Assembly: GCA_963575745.1 (NCBI GenBank)
Contig: CAUYUJ010005716.1
Span: forward strand, 1 to 57,500
DNA length: 57,500 nucleotides
Direction of reading: 5' to 3'
From: Prorocentrum cordatum
Taxonomy: Eukaryota; Sar; Dinophyceae; Prorocentrales; Prorocentraceae
Position numbers and translations under genes: made by a program. The notes under the pieces are model-generated. The model was not told the origin of the DNA. It saw only the letters and a list, made by a program, of their open reading frames with translations, and ran no database searches. Positions 1-11,200 of this stretch are shown here, piece by piece (position 1 is the first letter of the stretch; each line of letters starts with the position of its first letter).

Positions 1-1296
1 CACCCGGAATGCGCTCAATTCCTCAATTTCCTGCCCAAGACGGCTCCAAGATGGCCTCCAAGATGGCCACGTTGGCCCAAGATGGCCTCCAAGATGGTCC
101 AAGCTGGCCTCCAAGTCCGCCCAAGATGGTCCAAGACAGCCTCCAAGACGGCCAAAGAGAGTCCAAGACTGCCCCCCAGAGGCCTCCAAGACGGCCCAAG
201 AGGCCTCCAAGGTCCTCCAGGAGGGCCCGAAGAGGCCGAAATCATTGATTTTCCGTAGATGTTTGAAGGATTTTGGGATTCGCTTCTTCTCGGCATTCTG
301 ACGGCTCAAGACGGCCCAAGAGGCCCCCAAGATCCCCCAAGAGGCTCCCAAGAGGGCCCCATGACGGCCCAAGTGGCCTCCAAGACGGCCCCATGACGGC
401 ACCAAGACGGCCCAAGAGGCCTCCAACACGCCCAAGATGGCCTCCAAGACGCCCACGATGGCCTCCAAGACGGCCCCGAAGCGCTCCAAGAGGGCCCCAA
501 GTCGGCCCAGAAAGGCCCCCAAGACGGCTCCCGACGGCGTCAGACGTGCCAGGAACCCACGAAGATGGCCGAAGTTGGCTCAAAGCTGGCCCAAGACGGC
601 CCAAGAGGCCCCCAAGAAGGCCTCCAGGAAGGCCAGAAGATGCCAAAAAACATTGATTTTCCTAAGGTATTTGACGGATTTTGACATCTGCTTCTTTTCG
701 GCCTTCCGACGGCCCGAGACGGCCCAAGAGCCCCAAAAGATCGCCCAAGAGGCCTCCAAGATGGCCCCAGAACGGCCCAAGAGGGCCCCAAGACGGCCCC
801 AAGAGGCCCCCAGGACGGCACAGGAGGCCTTTAAGACGCCCAAAATGGCCTCCAAGACGGCCCTGGAGCATTCATTCCAAGAGAGCCCCAAGTCGGCCCA
901 TTGAGGCCCCCCAAACGGCTTCCGACGGCGTCAGACGGACCAGGAGCCCACCAAGACGGCCGAACATGGCCCTAAGATGGCCCAAGACGGCCCAAGAGGC
1001 CTCCAAGAGGGTATCCAGGAAGGTCCGAAAAGGCCAAAACCATTGATTTGCCATGGGTTCTTGAAGGATTTTGGTATTTGCTGTTTTTCGGCCTTCCGAC
1101 GGCCCCAGACAGCCCAAGTGCACACAAAGATTGCCCAAGAGGCCCAAGACACGGCCCCAAGAGGCCCCCAAGACTGCCCAAGAGGTCTCCAAGACGCTCA
1201 AGATAGCCTCCAAGACGGCCCAAGAGCCCTCCAAGACGTCCTCCAAGAAGGCCCGAAAGAGTCAGAATGTCCTCCGACGGCCAATATGACCTTCAA

Positions 1297-1584
1297 GATG
1301 CCCACGTGTTCCCTGAAGGCTTTCCAAACCGATTCGGGGAACACATGGTCCGATGGCTTGGCAGGTCTGGCCTCAACGTTCGGCCACATAGGCGCTTCCA
1401 AAAGGCAGGGGGCGGCGGTGATTCGCCGTAGGCGTCCTTCGATCCGCCGCCCCCTGTCGATTCATCGCAGGGGTGCCTGGCGTGCCCCCAAAAAAATGCC
1501 TGGGAAAAAAAAAAAAAAAAAAAAAAATCCTTTTCGGTTTTGATGTTGGTTCTTTTTCCAAAGATGACCCCTGGGCTCCGCACG
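1297..1584. repeat. Satellite end module, copy 1
   Basis: A non-repetitive closing segment shared by all higher-order units. It begins near the word cccacgtgttccc, continues through gattcggggaacacatggtcc and cacataggcgcttcc, and contains two adjacent inverted repeats. The first has 13-bp arms 1406-1418 and 1444-1456. The second is a 23-nt palindrome at 1451-1473 (CCCCTG...CAGGGG with inner CGAT/ATCG). This copy alone carries a 23-base poly(A) run at 1505-1527, absent from copies 2-4. No coding content is evident. Confidence 0.8.
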
Positions 1585-2886
1585 TCCGGCTCTCATCGCC
1601 AGGGAAGCACAGCTGCGGCTGTTGCGCCGCCTTTTCGGGTCAAGAATGGTCCCAGACGGCCCGATGGCTCCGGATGGCGCTCGCAGACCCTCCAGACGCC
1701 AAGATTGCCTCCAGAAGGCTAAATAGCCCCAGTGCTCCAAAACGCCGAAAAAAAAAACAAGATGGACCCAGATGTCCTAAGACGGATCAAAGGCCCCAAG
1801 AGGCCTCCAGACGGCCCAAGAAGCTTCCAGAGGTCCTCCAGGAAGGACCCGAAGAGGCCATAAAATAATTGATTTGACTTTGCGCCTGGTCGGGCCTTCC
1901 CGACGGCCCAATGACGGCCCAAGAAGCCCCCAAGATCGCCCAAGAGGCCCCCAAGAGAGCCCCCTGATGGCCCAAGTGGCCTCCAATATGGCCCCTAGAG
2001 GGCCCCAAGACGGCCCAAGAGGCCTCCAACACGCCCAAGATGGCCTCCAAGACGCCCAAGATGGCCTCCAAGACGGCCCCGACGCGCCCCAAGAGGGCCC
2101 TAAGTCGGCCCAGAAAGGCCCCCAAGGCGGCTCCCGACGGCGTCAGACGTGCCAGGAACCCACCAAGATGGCCGAAGTTGGCTCGAAGTTGGCCCAAGAC
2201 GGCCCAAGAGGCCCCCAAGACGGCCGCCAGGAAGGCCAGAAGAGGCACAAAACATTGATTTTCCTAAGGTATTTGGCGGATCTTGACATTTGCTTCTTTT
2301 CGGTCTTCGGACGGCCCAACCCCATCGCCAAAAGATCGCCCAAGAGGCCTCCACGATGGCCCCAGAACGGCCCAAGAGGGCCCCAAGACGGCCCCAAGAG
2401 GCCCCCAAGACGGAACAGGAGGCCTCTCAGACGCCCAAGATGGCTTCCAAGACGGCCCTGGAGCATTCCAATAGGTTTCCAAGTCGGCCCATGGAGGCCC
2501 CCCACACGGCTTCCGACGGCGTCAGACGGACCAGGAGCCCACACCAAGACGGCCGAATATGGCCCAAAGATTGCCCAAGACGGCCCAAGAGGCCTCCAAG
2601 AGACCTTCAGGAAGGGCCGAAAAGGCCAAAATCATTGATTTCCCATGGGTGTTTGAAGGATTGTGGCATTTGCTGTTTTTCGGCCTTCCGACGGCCCGAG
2701 ACGGCCCAAGTGCCCCCAAAGATCGCCCAAGAGGCCCAAGACACGGCCCCAAGAGGCCTCCAAGACGGCCCAAGAGGCCTCCAAGACGCTCAGGATGGCC
2801 TCCAAGACGGCCCAAGAGCCCTCGAAGACGTCCTCCCAGAAGGCCCGCAAGGGTCAACATGGCCTCCAGACGGCCAAGATGACATT

Positions 2887-3168
2887 CCAGATGCCCACGT
2901 GTTCCCCGAAGGCTGTCTAAATCGATTCGGGGAACACATGGTCCGATAGCTTGGCAGGTCTGGCCTCGACGTTCGGCCACATAGGCGCTTCCAAAAAGGC
3001 AGGGGGCGGCGGTGATTCGCCGTGGGCGTCTTCGATCCGCCGCCCCCTGTCGACCTGTCGATTCATCGCAGGGGTGCCTGGCGTGCTGGATCCTTTCGGT
3101 TTTGATTTTGGTTCTTTTTCCAAAAGAACTCCCCCTGGGGCTCCGGCACGTCCCGCCGGCCACCCGCA
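2887..3168. repeat. Satellite end module, copy 2
   Basis: Same order of words as copy 1, with the 13-bp stem conserved exactly (arms 3000-3012 and 3037-3049). The following palindrome region has a short duplication (gtcgacctgtcgattcatcg). The segment after it (gatcctttcggttttgattttgg) matches copy 1 without the poly(A) interruption. Confidence 0.8.
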
Positions 3169-4426
3169 AACTGCATCAGTCAATGCCTGAAACGGCCGTT
3201 TCGCTCGGGACATCCTCAAACAATCGCGAAGATGGCCCAAGATGGCCTCCAAGTCCGCCCAAGATGGTCCAAGACGGCCTCCAAGACGGCCCTAGAGAGT
3301 CCAAGACGGCCCAAGATGGCCCAAGAGGCCCCGCAGATGCTTCCCAGACGGCCCAAGAGGCCTCCAAGAGGTCCTCCAGGAGGGCCCGAAGAGGCCAAAA
3401 TCATTGTTTTTCCTTAGGTTTTTGAAGAATTTTTGAATTTGCTTCTTCTCGGCACTCCGACGGCTCAAGACGGCCCAAGAGGCCCCCAAGATCGCCCAAG
3501 AGGCCCCCATGAGGGCCCCATGACGGCCCAAGATGGCCGAAGATGCCTCCAACACGCCCAAGATGGTCTCCAAGACGCCCAAGAGGGCCTCGAAGATGGC
3601 CTCGAAGCGCCCCAAGAGGGCCCCCAGTCGGCCAAGAAAGGCCCCCAAGACGGCTCCCGACAGCGTCAGACCTACCAGGAACCCACCATGATGGCCGAAG
3701 TTGGCTCGAAGCTGGCCCAAGACGACCCAAGAGGCCCCCAAGAGGGCCTCCAGGAAGGCCAGAAGAAACCAAAAACCTTGATTTCCCTAAAATGTTTGAT
3801 GGATTTTGATATCTGCTTCTTTTCGGCCTTCCGACGGCCCGAGACGACCCAAGAGCCCCCAAAGATCGCCGAAAGATCGCCCAAGACTCCAAGAAGGCCC
3901 CAGACCGGCCCAAGAGGGCCCCAAGACAGCCCCAAGAGGCCCCCAAGACGGCACAGCAGTCCTTTAAGACGCCCAAGATGGTCTCAATGACGGCCCTGGA
4001 GCATTCATTCCAAGAGGTCCCCAAGTCGGCCCAGAGAGGCCCCCCCAACGGCTTCCGACGGCGTCAGACGGACCAGGAGCCCACCAAGACGGCCGAACAT
4101 GGCCCTAAGATGGCCCAAGACGGCCCAAGAGGCCTCCAAGAGGGTATCCAGGAAGGTCCGAAAAGGCCCAAATCATAGACTTCCCATGGGTTCTTGAAGG
4201 AGTTTGGCATTTGCTTTCTTTCTGCCTTCCGACGGCCCGAGACGGCCCAAGTGCCCCCAAAGATCGCCCAAGAGGCCCAAGACACGGCCCCAAGAGGCCC
4301 CCAAGACTGCCCAAGAGGTCTCCAAGACGCTCAAGATAGCCTCCAAGACGGTCCAAGAGCCCTCCAAGACGTCCTCCAAGAAGGCCAGAAATAATCAAAT
4401 GGCCTCCAGACGGCCAAGATGACCTT

Positions 4427-4712
4427 CAAGATGCCCACGTGTTGCCCGAAGGCTTTCCAAACCGATTCGGGGAACACATGGTCCGATAGCTTGACAGGTC
4501 TGGCCTCGACGTTCGGCCACATAGGCGCTTCCAAAAAGGCAGGGGGCGGCGGTGATTCGCCGTGGGCGTCTTCGATCCGCCGCCCCCTTTTGCTTTAGCA
4601 AAAATGCGCCTGGCGTGCTGGAATATTACGGTTTCGGTGTTGGTTCTTTTATTCCGAAAGGACTCCCCCTGGGGCTTCGGCCCGTCCCGCCGGGGTCCCG
4701 GGAAGCTTGGCC
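4427..4712. repeat. Satellite end module, copy 3
   Basis: Conserved module with the GGGGGCGGCGG/CCGCCGCCCCC stem at 4542-4587. The second hairpin has different arms from copies 1 and 2: TTTTGC and GCAAAA around TTTA at 4588-4603. Its outer GGGG arm is missing, so this copy is partly degenerate. Confidence 0.75.
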
Positions 4713-6049
4713 AGAGGTGGCTGCAAACGGTTTTCCTGCCCCTGACGGCCCCAAGACGGCCCAAGATGGCCTCCAGGATGCTTCCAAGACGGCCAAGATG
4801 CCCTCCGAGACGGCTAAGATGGCCCCAAGATGTCTCCAAGACGGTCCAAGAGGCACCCGAGACGGCCCAAGATAGCCTCAAGATGGCCCAACACGGTCCA
4901 AGATGCCCTCAAGAGGCCTCCAAGACGGCCCAAGAGGCCTCCAAGAGGTCCTGCAGAAAGGCCCGAAGAAGCCAACACCATTGATTATCCTTGGGGTTTT
5001 GAGGGATTTTGGCATTTGCGCCTTTTCGGCTTTCCGACGGTCCAAGACGGCCCAAGAGGCCCCAAAGGTCGCCGCAAGATCGCCCAAGAGGCCTCCAAGA
5101 TGGCCCCATGACGGCCCAAGAGGCCCCTCAAGACGGCCCCAAGAGGGCCCCAAGATGGCCCAATAGGCCTAGAAGACTCCCAAGATGGCCTCCAAGACGG
5201 CCAAGATGGCCTCCAAGATGCCTCCAAGACGGCCAAGATGGCCTCCAAGACGGCTAAGATGGCCCCAAGATGCCTCCAAGACGGCCCAAAGTGCACCCAA
5301 GACTGCCTTAGATGAGCCCAAGAGGCCCCCAAGAGGCCTCCAAGACGGCCCAAGAGGCCTCCAAGAGATCCTTCAGGAAGGCCCGAAGATTCGAACATCA
5401 CTGATCCTCCTTAGGTTTTTGAAGGATTTTGGTATTTGCGCCTTTGCGGTTTTCCGACGACCCAAGACGGCCCAAGAGGCCCCCAAGGTCGCCCCAAGAT
5501 CGCCCAAGAGGCCTCCAAGATGGCCCCATGACAGGCCCAAGAAGCCCCCAAGACGACCCAAGAGGGCCCCAAGACGGGCCAAGAGGCCTCCAAGACGGCC
5601 AAGATGGCCTCTAAGACTGCCCCGAAGCGCCCCAAGAGGGCCCCAAGTCGGCCCAGAGAGGCCCCCAAACGGCTTCCGACGGCGTCAGACGGACCAGGAG
5701 CCCACCAAGACGGCCGAACATGGCCCTAAGATGGCCCAAGACGGCCCAAGAGGCCTCCAAGAGGGTATCCAGGAAGGTCCGAAAAGGCCCAAATCATAGA
5801 CTTCCCATGGGTTCTTGAAGGAGTTTGGCATTTGCTTTCTTTCTGCCTTCCGACGGCCCGCCACGGCCCAAGTGCCCCCAAAGATCGCCCAAGAGGCCCA
5901 AGACACGGCCCCAAGAGGCCCCCAAGACGGCCCAAGATGTCTCCAAGACGCTCAAGATGGCCTCTTAGACGGCCCAAAAGCACTCCAAGACGTCCTCCAA
6001 GAAGGCCCGAAAGGGTCAAAATGGCCTCCAGACGGCCAAGATGACCTTC

Positions 6050-6330
6050 AAAAGATGCCCGCGTGATCCCCGAAGGCTGTCTAAATCGATTCGGGGAACA
6101 CATGGTCCGATAGCTTGGCAGGTCTGGCCTCAACGCTCGGCCACATAGGCGCTTCCAAAAAGGCAGGGGGCGGCGGTGATTCGCCGTAGGCGTCTTCGAT
6201 CCGCCGCCCCCTTTTGATTTATCAAAGGGGTGCCTGGCGTGACAGATTAGATGGCTTTTGGTTTTGGTTCTTTTTTCAAGAGAACTCCCCCTGGGGCTCA
6301 GGCGCGTCCCGCCGGCCAACCGGAAGAGGT
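6050..6330. repeat. Satellite end module, copy 4
   Basis: Conserved module. The second palindrome at 6208-6230 is again 23 nt long, but its inner arms are TTTTGAT/ATCAAA within CCCC/GGGG. It therefore keeps pairing while differing in sequence from copies 1 and 3. Confidence 0.75.
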
Positions 6331-7581
6331 GGTTGCAGACGGTGTTCCTGCCCCAGACGGCTCCAAGATGGCCTCCAAGACGGCCAAGATGCCTCCAAGA
6401 CGGCCAAGATGCCCTCCAAGACGGCTCAGATGGCCCCAAGATGCCTCCAAGACGGCCCAAGATGCGCCCAAGACGGCCCAAGATGGCCTCAAGATTGCCC
6501 AAAACGGCCCAAGAGGCCCCCAAGAGGCCTCCAAGACGGCCGAAGAGGCCTCCAAGAGGTCCCCCAGCAAGGCCCGAAGAGGCCAGCCAAACTCACTGAT
6601 TTTCCCTTGGTTTTCGAAGGATTGTGGGATTTGCTTCATCTCGGCACTCCGCCGGCTCAAGACGGCCCAAGAGGCCCCCAAAATCGTTCCAAGATCGCCC
6701 AAGAGGCCTCCAAGATGGCCCCATGACGGCCCAGGAGGCCCCCAAGATGGCCCCAAGAGGGCCCCAAGAGGCCTCCAAGACGTCCCCAAGATGGCCTCCA
6801 AGACGGCCAAGATGGCCCAAGATGGCCTCCAAGATGGTCCAAGATGGCCTCCAAGTCCGCCCAAGAGAGGAGAAGATGCCTCCAAGTCCGCCCAAGAATC
6901 CAAGACGGTCCAAGACGGCCCAAGAGGCCCCCAAGAGGCCTCCAAGACGGCCCAGGAGGCCTCCGAGAGGTCCTCCAGGAGGGCCCGAAGAGGCCAAAAT
7001 TATTGAGTTTCCAAAAGTGTTTGAATGATTATCGTATTTGCTTCTTTCGGCTTTCCGACGACCCAAGACGGCCCAAGAGGCCCCCAAGATCGCCCCCACA
7101 GCGCCCAAGAGGCCTCCAAGATAGCCTCAGGACTGCCCAAGAGGCCCCCAAGACGACCCCAAGAGGGCACAAAGACGACACAAGAGGCCTCCAAGACGCC
7201 CAAGATGGCCTCTAAGACGGCCCTGGAGCACCCCGAGAGGGCCCCAAGTCGGCCCAGAGAGGCCCCCCAAACGGCTTCCGACGGCGTCAGACTGGCCAGG
7301 AGCCCACCAAAATGGCCGAAGTTGGCTCGAAGCTGGACCAAGAGGCCTCCAAGAGGGCCTGCAGGAAAACCAAAAACATTGTTGTTCCTATGTGGTTGAA
7401 GGTGTTTGGGGTTTGTTTCTTTCCTGCCAGCCGAAGGCCCAATGCGGCCCAAGAGCCCCCAAAGATCGCCGAAAGATCGCCCAAGAAGCCGCCACGATGG
7501 CTCCAGAACGGCCCAAGAGGCCCCCGAGACGGCCCAGGAGGCTTTGAAGACGCCCAAGATGGCCTGCAAGACGGCCCTGGA

Positions 7582-7885
7582 AGTCGAAAGTGAGCTTGGT
7601 AACTCAAATAGGGCATATAGCCTGTCATATAGCATCCGATTCCAAGGCGCTGACCGTGGACATCGGATGGCAAATAGCGTCCATCGCTCTGCTGTAGCTG
7701 TGAAGGTACAGTATGAGGGGTGGGCGGATAAGATAGGATAAGATCGATGTAATGATCTTTCCAGCACATAGCGAACACTCGCGGTGTCCGGGCAAATAGG
7801 GCGCGCGTGCCTTGAGCCCAAGGCAGCGGCGCGCGAGCTATGCTCCCGATACTGTAACATCTCCCAAAGAGCTACCCTTAAAGTC
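7582..7885 (-). repeat. Element 1 3' LTR (304 bp)
   Basis: On the + strand it runs from agtcgaaagtgagc to cccttaaagtc. Positions 7607-7885 match 24655-24933 over 279 bp with no difference I could see by eye. Positions 7582-7658 match 23529-23605. It ends abruptly in satellite at 7581. The ends are not the usual TG...CA, and the sense-strand side next to it (7886-7905) is pyrimidine-rich rather than purine-rich, so the inner boundary is provisional. Confidence 0.7.
7811..7829 (-). other. Spliced-leader-like stretch inside the LTR
   Basis: Read on the minus strand, this stretch starts CCGCTGCC and ends TTGGGCTCAAG. It resembles the start (CCGTAGCC) and end (TTTTGGCTCAAG) of the dinoflagellate spliced leader, allowing a small gap and a few mismatches. 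The same bases are in the other LTR at 24859-24877. The match is imperfect and may be chance. Confidence 0.2.
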
Positions 7886-8254
7886 GGGAGGGGAGGAGAC
7901 GGAGAGCATAGTCGCACGCAAAATTCGCGCGCACGACTGTTTGCAAAGAAAGGAAAACAGTGCGTACAAACTGGCCAAACGCCAGAATGTAAGGCGAGTT
8001 TCCTCGCAAAGTATTTCACGCAAATACAGGACAGCCCCTTCAAATAATGAAGGGCTATCGGCCTAGTTAGAGGTAGGCCAAAATTAGGCCATACCTCACC
8101 AAGCAAATGTGTATTAAGGCAAAGAGCCTGAGTTGTATGAAGCCGGCTCGTTGCCAGGCGTGAAATATGAGGCTCGTTTCCGAGCAACTAAAGGGGCGCC
8201 TTTATAATAGGCGCCCGTGCTGGCAAACTGGACCGCGAGGGCAACAAGGACAGA
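7886..8254 (-). other. Element 1 3' untranslated region
   Basis: Between the pol stop codon (8255-8257) and the 3' LTR. It contains three hairpins of the GNRA family (7994-8007, 8146-8159, 8172-8185; the second has mismatches). It also contains a larger inverted repeat at 8194-8216 with 7-bp arms GGGCGCC/GGCGCCC around an AT-rich 9-nt loop. A minus-strand open frame crosses this region and the LTR into satellite, but it has no recognisable motif and I do not call it a gene. Confidence 0.6.
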
Positions 8255-11200
8255 CTAAAATTGATTAGACTTGGGTTTGTCTCTGTCCTCGGGACCCCGA
8301 AAAGGAACAAATTGCTTCACGTCATACTTAAATGACTGAGTGCCTGACATCACTTCCAGAAGCAGCTCCCGATCGATGCTTCCCTTTGTATGCCCATCTG
8401 CGGTCATATCCCTAGTATCACACCATTGCACGTTATGTACTATACCTATATCCATAAGCTTACGTATCCAACTGATATGTCTAAGCAGAGTCCGTTCTGT
8501 GGGTATTTTGAGATCCCTGCTTGATAAAGATTTGTAGACGGACTCAGCGTCTATGGTCAGAGAGACTTTGATAGCAAGGCCTCCAACTTCACGCATATCT
8601 CGTAGTTGTCGTGGAGTCAAGGCCCCTGCCTTAAGCTCATGGAGAGTAATGAGCGTAGGGTAACACTCATCAAGGTTATGTGCGGCTGCAAGTGCCTCCG
8701 CAGCATAACTGGACCTCACCTGTAATCGGTGTGATTTGCATAGTCCGTCACAGAGGTGAACGACGGACTTGCCTTGAGGCGAGTTTCCTCGCCGTAGTAC
8801 GTTGGCCCCGCGTATGCCGTAGCCCTTGGTCTCGTCATCCTCCTCCCCGGTAAGCTTCCGATATCCCGAATCGCTATGGATGTCGACTTCATTCGTCGGC
8901 TTCATCCGAGGGAAGGTGATACGTTTCGGACTGCTGATCAGCTTTCGCGTCACAGCATTCAAACGTCTGACTTGTAAATTGGTGGGCTCTTGAATTTTCT
9001 GAAGAGAGACCACATATACCATAAGCCAGATTTGAGTAAGAAGGGCATAGGCGAGGGCTCCTCGCAGGCTGACGAACATGTCGGTAATAAGTTTCGTGGC
9101 TTTGGCGTCGGCCGCCGCTCCTGTAAGTTCTGGATGTGTGATGGGACGTAGTTGTTTGATATACTCGTCCTGGTCCATGATCACATCTCCCTGATCATTC
9201 TTAGTGTAGCGGACGGCACAGTTCGTATATGTGTGCTTGTTGAGCTTGCATTTGCCAAAAACCTTTTCGACACGTTGTACATAGTCGTCGATATGTTTCT
9301 CTAGACCTGTCATATTAATGTCATCGACATGTTTTGCAGTCAGAAGATCTTGGCTGAATTCAAATTCAGGATCGTAGCTAGTCGGTGAAAGTCCTATAGC
9401 TCGTGTGGTCGTACGAAGTTTGAGAGAGAACGCTCTTGGGGCGTCCTTAGTGCCCGTTCCTGGTTTGAGGCACCTAAGACAGTGTCGACTTTCGTCGTAG
9501 GATGAGAAGCCGGGTAGGGTACGAAGTACCTGAGCGCTTCCTGGTGGAAGAGTAAAGCAGACCATGCGAGTTCCCTCGCCAGTGGCATGGGCAAGTTCCT
9601 CGTAGGTCAAACCTTTTAGGAATGCCTTATCGATATCCATGGATGCTAAGATCCACTCTGGATGACATGCCGCTTCACTTGCCAAGAGTCGTTGAGACTG
9701 CCTTCGGGCGGTTCCCGAGAATGTTTCCACATCAAAGGCCTCAGTATCCATAAATCCACGAAGGACTAATCTGAGACGAATGGTTTTAACGCTCTCGGTG
9801 CCCATCTTTACGAACTTCCACTTGTATACATATCTGGATGTCATGATGTTGGAAGCTTTGGATAAGTCGTACATCTCAAAGCATCGGTTATCAATCCAGA
9901 TCTTGAGCTCAGTATATAAGGCTTCACTAACCTCCTTTGGATGTGCTGCTATGTCGGCTTTGGTCAGTAGGTCGTCTTCTTTGACAACCACAGCACGTTT
10001 AGCAGCATTGGATACATATACTCTCATCGTTGCGACCATATCGGTCTCGAGCTGTGCAAGTTGGGTCTGATCCAACACTATTTTTGACATTTCTGATGTA
10101 AAGCATAATTCAACGTAAGGACCATATTCATCACTGTCTAGGGAATAGCTCTCGTCGTTTGTGTTCGAACAAAGAGATACTAGACAAGACTCACATGAGT
10201 TAGGCTCGTCTCCGAGCATATCTGATGATGTAATATCATCTTCGTCCGCAAATGCTGAAACCAAAACACATTGGTCGGGCAGCATAGTTGTTGGGACGCA
10301 ATAAAGATAATCATCGGTAATCGTCGTAGGATGAAGGTCCATACGTAGCTCGTCGTACCACTCTTCCAGCATCATAGCTTCAATATTGTGTTCCTCATTT
10401 TCCTCATAGATTGTCGACAGACGGCCTTCGCTCGGCGATGAAGCATCTGGTGTGTCTGGAGAAGGCCTGTTTCCAAGCGACTCGTGTTCTCCAGACGTGT
10501 TGCTTGGATGCTGATATTTAGCCAAATCGTCGTGAAATCCTAAGGAAGGGACACGTGAAGTCAAGCATTGAATAAGTCTGGAGTGAGTGCTACCAGTAAT
10601 CTGAGAGATGTTTAGGCCGGTGCCCACACATTCATAGTAGTGGAACGCCGGGCTAATGTCATTGTCATAGTGGATCAGCGTAGACCCGGTGGCGTACTTT
10701 ACTGCAGGTAGGCTTGACACACTCTTAGCCAATCGAACTGCTACTACATGTTCCACTCTGAAGTAATTTCGTACGAGATACTGTAGTGCTTGGTGTACGC
10801 GCGGGTGAAACTTGCTATCGTCTGACAGGTTAAGGTTTCCCTTGTAGTCGGGAATATACCCGAAAACTTTGGCAGGTTTCCCTGCACTGAGATGTGCCAC
10901 ATAGGCAAGGACGGTTTGCATGGCCATGTTATCCATGCCAAGTTCCCGCGTGAGGAGACATTCGATGTATAGTGTGTGACGAGCATCAGGATGCATCACA
11001 ATTACCTCACGAGATCCTGCCTTGACAACAATATGTCCTCTTTCAGGCACGTTTCGGATCACCGGGAATGGGCCGTTCCAGCCTCCATGGTCGTCCTTGG
11101 TGGCAGTAGGTCGGTGGTAGTCGACCAAATCCCCTGACGAGTAGAGGCGAGCACCATCAGGAGTCGTCTTAGCCCTAAGAGCCCGATTTGTCTTGGCTAC

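Larger units (their letters stand above)
1..7581. repeat. Higher-order satellite array, about four 1.55-1.6 kb units
   Basis: Nearly all of this stretch is built from short words such as caagacggccc and aagaggcctcc, giving a local period of about 12 and 21 bp. Every ~400 bp a less repetitive spacer recurs, recognisable by cattgattttcc followed by tttgaaggattttgg and cttccgacgg (for example near 245, 652, 1050, 2258, 2632, 3400, 3775, 4170, 4978, 5397, 5800, 6594, 7005 and 7375). Larger units are closed by a conserved end module near 1300, 2890, 4430 and 6055, so the higher-order period is about 1.54-1.62 kb. Long open frames exist on both strands only because the repeat lacks stops; their products are Pro/Arg/Lys-rich or Trp/Leu/Gly-rich repeats that I do not consider genes. 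Element 1 interrupts the array at 7582. Confidence 0.9.

Noticed and set aside
9-7215. Many overlapping open frames giving Arg/Pro/Lys-rich or Trp/Leu/Gly-rich proteins
   Set aside because: They are stop-free because of the satellite word composition, occur on both strands at the same place, and show no domain.
7000-8187. A 395-codon minus-strand frame from the 3' end of element 1 into satellite
   Set aside because: It crosses the untranslated region, the LTR and satellite DNA, has no motif, and its LTR part is noncoding in the other LTR copy.
8194-8216. TATA-like TATAAA in the loop of an inverted repeat near the element 1 3' end
   Set aside because: It lies outside the repeated LTR as I can define it, and dinoflagellates rarely use TATA boxes, so there is no support for a promoter.
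8814-8835. ccgtagcccttgg on the + strand as a spliced-leader relic
   Set aside because: It lies antisense within the RNase H coding region, and only the first eight bases match.
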